From Neospora caninum Liverpool (taxonomy: Eukaryota > Apicomplexa > Conoidasida > Eucoccidiorida > Sarcocystidae): a DNA stretch of 64,000 nt. The number at the start of each line of letters is the position of its first letter. Positions within the stretch are counted from its first letter, which is position 1. The stretch is taken from positions 4,777,797 to 4,841,796 of the forward strand of contig NC_018394.1 of assembly GCF_000208865.1 (NCBI RefSeq), given 5' to 3'. Below the pieces are notes generated by a model. That model worked only from the letters and a program-made list of their open reading frames with translations, searched no databases and was not told the origin of the DNA. The translations under genes were made by a program, and so were the position numbers. This document shows positions 58,701-64,000 of this stretch, one piece after another.

Positions 58701-61413
58701 CTGCTCGCGATTCCCGTCCCCCCGATTCGTGCAGGCTTCCTTCTTTCCCCGCGAGTGCAGCCTGATGTACCCTTCTTCGCAGGCCTTCGGCTGTCACCTC
58801 TCCAAAGGACGCCGGACTGGGCGTCACGGGCCGCTTCACCTCCGTGGGGAGCGCCTGGTCGCGGTCGGAAACTGCGCCGACGTCTCTCGCGCTCGCAGTT
58901 CTCGTTGCGAGTGCGGCGCCTCCCTGCAAGGAGGCAGCCGAGCTGTCGCGGTTTAGTCCTGCCTCGGGAGGAAGATTTTCCTGATCCCCAGGTTCGCCTC
59001 CGACACCGCCTGCCTTCGCGTTTGTCTGGCCGTCTCCGGCGTTCATCCCGAACCGCGCCATGGAATCGCTTCGCGAAAAAACGCCTTGGCCACCAGGACC
59101 TGACGACGTACTGCTGGAGCTGGACTGACTGGAGAACGAGTCGCTTCTTCTCTGCATCTCTGCCTCCGACTCGCTCTCTTCTTTCTCGCTGGCCTTTCTC
59201 CCACTCGAGGCGGCGACAGCCCCGCTCCGCGTCGAACTTGGCGCTCCCTCTCGTGCCTCCTCGGCGCGGTCTCTCTCGCCGCTCGTCGTCCCCTGCGGGC
59301 TCAGGGGAGACGCATCCCAGTGGCCAGGTGGACGTACACTCGGCGCGACACGGGGAGCGACGCTGGACCAAGTGCCTGCGGGCGTCGGGAGAGGCGAAGA
59401 CCCCAGGCGGCGCGGCGCGTCTTGCGGCGGGCGAACGACGAGGTGCGTGTCGGAGAGGACTCGGAGGACGAGGTAGTCTTTGCCGTCGAGCCGGATTTTG
59501 TACCCCGGCCGGACTTCCGCGAGAAAGCGTGTGTGGTGACCGAGGATCGACACCAGGTGGGGGGGGCCGAAAAGAGCGAGAGGCGCCGAGGCGCTCTTGC
59601 CGTAAGGCGGACCTTCAGACCGCGGGACTGCAGGCGACGGCGCTCTGGAGGCGAAGGCGCGGATGAGCTCGCTACGCAGGTTCCTGTCAACCGCCGCGTT
59701 CTTGCCCAGTGTATAGGCGACTGGAGTCGGAGACCGCGAGACCGGAGTTCTGGCGTCGTGCGCCCCGTCCCCCGCGGGGACTTCGAGGTGGCGGGGAACG
59801 GCCCCGTGCGTCACCACACCCTCTTCCGGGTTAGGGGTTCCGGAACTATGACCCTCCCCGTTCGGGCCGTCACCATTTGCTGTTCCCCGCTGGTCCTCCG
59901 CACTCTTCCTTCGGTCTTTCGGGTCATCGACGCTCCCTCCAGGTGTTTTGAGTCCGCCGCGCGCTTCTCCGAACTTCGAAGACGTCTCGTCCTGTGGCAG
60001 GCTCTCGCCGACTCGGCCACGCGAGTCGCGCGCGGTCGTGTCTCCGCGCTGGCCGGCCGCCCCCTCGGCCGCCTTGGGCCTTGCATGGTGGTGGTGGTGC
60101 GGCGGCTGGGGACAGGAGTGGTCTTCTTCTGTGAAGTGGTGGGAGATGCGCGCGGCGCCTTGTCCCTTGACCGCGCGGTCGTCCTGCCGATCCACGGGGA
60201 TGCACCCTGCGAGGCGACTCAGGAAACCAATGACCTTTCGCTTCATGCTCTTCAACGCGACCAGGAAGTGGACTTGGCGCGGGATGTTGGCGACTAGCAT
60301 CTGCGAAGGAAACCCAGAAAAAAGCGAGGACAGCTGCGTCGGCACCGCACACGCACTCCCCGCAGGCGCGCGTTCCTCAGGCAGCCTCAGGGGAACAAGT
60401 GCGAAGGCCGCGTACGGAAACACGGTTTTCCCCGTCCCGCTCCAGAGAATAAAAGTGCCCGAACAAGACCAGCCCCTGGGAAAAAGAAAGTGCACCCACA
60501 AAGTGACACATCTCGAGACCCGGAGAAACGCTTACCGAGGCATCCATGAACTGGTTGTTGTGGTTACCCACGAAGATCGCCTGACGCCAAGAACGCACGG
60601 AAAGAGAAACTGTGCACTTTCCGTTCTTCCCTGGCCAACTCTCGAGAATCCACGCGAATCACGCACCGCGTGTGGGCACTCGGACCAGAGAGATCCGGGG
60701 CGAGAATCCAGGAGGAAATCGCAGGCACACCAACGCGACACAGATATACCTTCACGGGATGCGCGCACCGGCCGATGCCACGTTTTTCATTTTCGCTCGC
60801 CGTCTGGCTGCAAACGCGCTGCCTTTTGGACTCTGGAACGCGGCGATACACCCCTACACGCGGAGAGACCGCTGGACGCTGCATGTTGGTGACGGAAGCC
60901 ACGCCAAAGCGACAGAGGCTGAACGCGACAGGCTGCCAGCCTGAGACTCACGGGCCCATAGAGAGGAATGCGCTCCGGATGGAGGACGGCAACCTCTTTG
61001 AAGAACGACCGGACAATTCCGCTGAAAGGAAACAGGAAGGACGAAAGACAGCAGGCAACACGAGGCTCGGAAACCGCTGGAACTTGACTCCCCGTGCGTT
61101 CTCTCTCTCAGACCGGGGAGTCGAAATGACGGCGTATTCTTACTCGGTTCCGCATCGCGCCTCGCCGGGAAGCGGCAACCGGAAAGAAAGTGCATTTGAC
61201 CCTCGGCCGAGCTCCCCCCTGAGTCGACAGCTGCGTGCCCGCGTTTGCCGCATATATATCGCCGCGACCGTGTGACGTGGCAAGTGTGGAACCGCCCCGA
61301 GAGGGAACTTCCCACTGCACCCAGAGAACGGCGTGGAGACGGGGAGCCTCCGTCGCTCTGTGTGGGGCGCGAACAAACACTCACATGCAGAGCCATCGGA
61401 CCAGGAAGTACAT
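52765..61413 (-). CDS. GPAT: Glycerol-3-phosphate acyltransferase, Gpt2/Sct1 (ER) type
   Basis: Minus-strand exons, phase-matched: 61413-61385, 61021-60952, 60580-60536, 60300-58552, 58352-58266, 57758-57585, 57234-57157, 56686-56621, 56306-56224, 55947-55800, 55201-54996. Less certain are exons near 54872-54740, 54420-54260 and 54028-53960, then 53185-53108 and 52800-52765. The N-terminus begins MYFLVRWLC and leads to GPAIFVGNHNNQFMDAS, an HX5D catalytic motif as in yeast Gpt2/Sct1 rather than the usual HX4D. FPEGGSHDRTTLLPLKPG is the second signature, followed by YQQDRRAATARIL, GLRSCIITAQDHETM and VKVKGMDVVASYK with C-terminal hydrophobic segments. The 583-codon exon carries a ~450-residue Pro/Ser/Gly-rich insert plus the beta-rich block seen in the yeast family. 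The enzyme acylates glycerol-3-phosphate (and possibly DHAP) at the ER to start phospholipid and triacylglycerol synthesis. It is distinct from a plastid-type soluble GPAT. Confidence 0.9.
54180..54193 (+). repeat. Homopolymer C14 in a GPAT intron
   Basis: Fourteen consecutive C residues lie in the intronic 3' part of the GPAT gene. Confidence 0.9.
56795..56820. repeat. TA/TACA microsatellite in a GPAT intron
   Basis: Short ATAC/AT alternations, followed by a GT-rich tract at about 56848-56867, in the intron between exons ending 57157 and starting 56686. Confidence 0.8.
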
Positions 61414-64000
61414 TTTGCCGGCTTCGCAGGTCAACCACTCAAAGCGACGGCTTCGAACGCGTCTCCTCTTCCGAAAAACGCAGGTTTCTCCCGCGCAGCT
61501 CAAACTCCCCGGCGCGCCGCTCGCCCATGCGTTCCTGTTGGAGAGTCCTCTGGACCAGACTCCCTGATAGGTCTTCCTGGGTGTCGAAGAGACCCGTCGC
61601 CAGAACCTCGGCCCAGGACGCGGTTGTTGGTGGAAGAGAAAGACAGATCCCCTGCGGGGAAGCTGCTCACTGCGCACGTGAGGAGTCCAGACTCGCAGGC
61701 CTCGCGCCGGAGAGACAGTCTCGACGTGTAATGGGGTAAAAGCAGTACATGGTCTAGCTACGATCTGTATGGTCTCAATGTCAGTCTGGTACGGAGGGAG
61801 ACAGGGCACCTTCTTTGTCGCCCTTTCCCGCGCGAGGGCGAAAAACTCTGGAAGACAACGCAAGTGTGTAAACCTGACCATGAAATCCGCCAACAAAGCA
61901 CGGAGCGGCAGAGCGAAGAAACGGAGACAACGGTGCCGGCTTGGAAATATCTGGATGAGACGCCGAAAAGGTTCCCCGGTAGTGCCCGCGCCGCCGCCGA
62001 CGCACACCCGCGAGCTCTTTGCGACTCCAGGAAGGAAACGGACCAGGAAGTTGGTGGCCGGCAAGACTTTTACAAACTCGCCGACAATGTCAGAACAACA
62101 CTCTCCGCGGGGGGCGACACCACGTCGCTCATGTACTAGCGATGTCCCCGCCGGCGACGCGAGGAAAGGTCACACCGAGCTTCGTGAGGCAATGACGAAA
62201 AGGAAAGGAGCGATTGTATTTGCACAGTTCCGGATGTGCTGCTACGATGGACAAATGTTAATTCGATGTTTTTCAGTTTCTCGTGTGAGGTTCAGGTATC
62301 GAGGCGGTATGCGGCACCAAAAAAAACACCCGCCGAGCAGACAAACACGCGGAAGACGAGACGTTGCGGATTGGCGGAGGGAAGAAAAATAACGCGAGAG
62401 CTTTAGGAAAACAGTCACGCCGAGAAGAAAGTCGGCGCGTTCTAGGCCAAAGGTATGAGCGGCAGAGCTACCCCTTTTTGATCTCTCCCTGCCTCTTGAA
62501 CGCCAAGGATCTTGGTTAGGTCTCGGGTCACTTTTCTGGCTGCATGGTCACTTCTAGTGTGCAAAGAATGGAGCATCTGTCTTGCGTAAAGAGTTAAACG
62601 GCCTCCACAGTTGCGTGTATCTTTTTGCGGGTCGACTTCTCCTCTTCTTCTAGCACAAGACGGGCTACCGACAGTCAGCTACGGACCAGTTTTTTTCCGA
62701 GTCGATGGCATGCACGAGTCCGTGGGTTTGCAGCCAAGCCGGATGATCGAAAAACTCCTCCGACGCCCGGTCACTCGGCAAGTTTTTGGCTGTCGCGTCT
62801 ACACTGTGGTTGCCTTCACTAGACGTGTTTTGCAACTTTGAGGCACGCTCGAAACTCTAAAACGAGGGGCCGTCTTTGTCGCACGCCGAGCATTCCTCGC
62901 TTTGTTCGGTAGCCGTCGCGGCGATCACAGCCCCTTTCCGCGGGCGCCAGACAAAGTTTGTAAGCAAAAAGTGCCCCGCGAAGCGAACCAGCACGATGAC
63001 CCATCCGAACTGGGTTATTGGCACAGGTAAATGCGCTGCAGCGAGAGAATTTGTCACCCAAAAGTATCTTCGTAACACAGAACCGCTTATGACTTTTCCT
63101 TGCCCCGCTCACACTTTTCTCGGCAGTCCCCGGCGTAACGCTGGCCAAGATTTCGACTGCACGCAGGTGTGCGACAGTCGCCGTTACAGAGAGCATGGCG
63201 TGCGTCGGCAAGACAACAAAAAGCTCCAAAAAGACTAGTCACTACGAGCATTTCACTGCTTGCATGGCCTCTAGAGGATTCCGGGAGACTCCCGAAGGGG
63301 AACGCGGCGCGTTCCTCGGCTCCGTCGCCCAACCGGCACGCGTTTCGCGTGTCTACGACTGCTCATCGTCAAGATACTGCTCTTCTGAGTCTTCTTTTTG
63401 GCACGTGGCGCAAAACAAGTTAAGGCGGTTGTGTTGTCCTGGCAAGATTTCAGTTCAGGCGCACAACCGGCAACGCATGCTCTCGAAAGCATTCCCTCCG
63501 GCGGTGAGGCGTACTCTCGTGCAGAAACCGCCGCCGCTGCGGGGAGCGTTCAGCACCTTCACGCTTTATATCCCGCATCGCAACAATCTTGCGACACACG
63601 CAACAGCAAAACATGAGTTTTTTGGTCTTTCGTCAAGGGGAGTCTCTTCATTGGTCCTAGATTTTTCTGGAGCTGGCCTTCCTTCTTTTTCCACTCACCG
63701 CAATGCAATCCAACACACGGGCATCCGCGTCTACCTAACTGGCCGATTCGCCTTTCTTCTTCGAGCCTGACATTTTTTTGCTTTACGCGCTTAACGCGCC
63801 GCCCCCTCCCGACGCGAAGCGAGCGTCGCCACATTTGTCCCTCCCAGCAACTCTTTTTTCAGACACGCGTCAGGAGCGGCCGAAAAACATGAAAAACGCA
63901 CCAACACGACTGAGAAAGCACCAGATACGCCGCGGAGAGCGACGCCCCAGCTGCCTCAAAAAACCGTTCCGGGAAGCACGGCGCGTGAGGTGTTTTTGGT
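61414..64000. other. 5' flank of GPAT and unannotated right edge
   Basis: The left part should hold the GPAT promoter and 5' UTR. A plus-strand ATG frame of 191 codons (63195-63770) and several shorter ones occur toward the edge, without recognisable domains or splice support. A plus-strand gene may begin beyond the window. Confidence 0.4.

Noticed and set aside
58664..59666. Long frames on both strands inside the big GPAT exon (58664-59371 minus, 58755-59666 plus, 59320-60297 plus)
   Set aside because: They are GC-rich shadow frames of the 583-codon GPAT exon; composition is Arg/Gly/Ser-biased without motifs.
63195..63770. 191-codon plus-strand frame near the right edge
   Set aside because: No recognisable family; could be 5' sequence of a gene outside the window but unsupported here.

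Overview
The window looks like nuclear DNA of a tissue-cyst coccidian (Toxoplasma, Hammondia or Neospora type). The evidence is a set of apicomplexan-type genes: a secreted rhoptry-style kinase, a fused ketopantoate hydroxymethyltransferase/reductase, and a Gpt2-type glycerol-3-phosphate acyltransferase with a very long insert. Genes are cut by many short phase-matched GT-AG introns, intergenic spacers are several kb with TA microsatellites and long G/C runs, and there is a piece of mitochondrial cob DNA. No bacterial operons, CRISPR arrays, insertion sequences or convincing tRNA genes were seen. The species cannot be fixed from sequence alone.

Layout. 1.6-3.8 kb (-): secreted WNG/ROP-like kinase. 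7.75-17.0 kb (+): 16-exon PanB-PanE fusion for pantothenate synthesis. 19.0 kb: nuclear copy of mitochondrial cytochrome b. 19.9-21.7 kb (+): TB2/DP1/HVA22 (REEP) membrane-shaping protein. 23.3-26.5 kb (-): six-exon HPF1 orthologue. 29.9-33.8 kb (-): 12-exon TRAPPC13 orthologue. 35.2-38.8 kb (+): secreted insulysin-type M16 metalloprotease. 39.6-42.4 kb (-): SLC13/DASS-type transporter. 47.0-50.3 kb (+): glycyl-tRNA synthetase with two in-frame starts. 52.8-61.4 kb (-): ER-type GPAT/DHAPAT of the Gpt2/Sct1 family. The remainder is intergenic or UTR sequence with no gene I can support, apart from one doubtful small ORF at 6.7 kb.

Exon models were built by hand by matching splice sites, codon phase and family alignment from memory. 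For PanB-PanE, HVA22, HPF1, TRAPPC13, the M16 protease, the transporter and GlyRS the phases close exactly and total lengths fit the families (for example TRAPPC13 420 aa, M16 1016 aa). The kinase exon 1-2 junction and the GPAT C-terminal exons are unresolved.

The genes do not form one pathway. They cover CoA precursor synthesis (PanB-PanE), glycerolipid entry (GPAT), ER and Golgi membrane shaping and traffic (HVA22, TRAPPC13), ADP-ribosylation signalling (HPF1), translation (GlyRS), anion transport, and two secreted parasite-type proteins (kinase, M16 protease). Three gene pairs are convergent (HVA22/HPF1, M16/transporter, GlyRS/GPAT). TRAPPC13/M16 and transporter/GlyRS are divergent and may share promoter regions.
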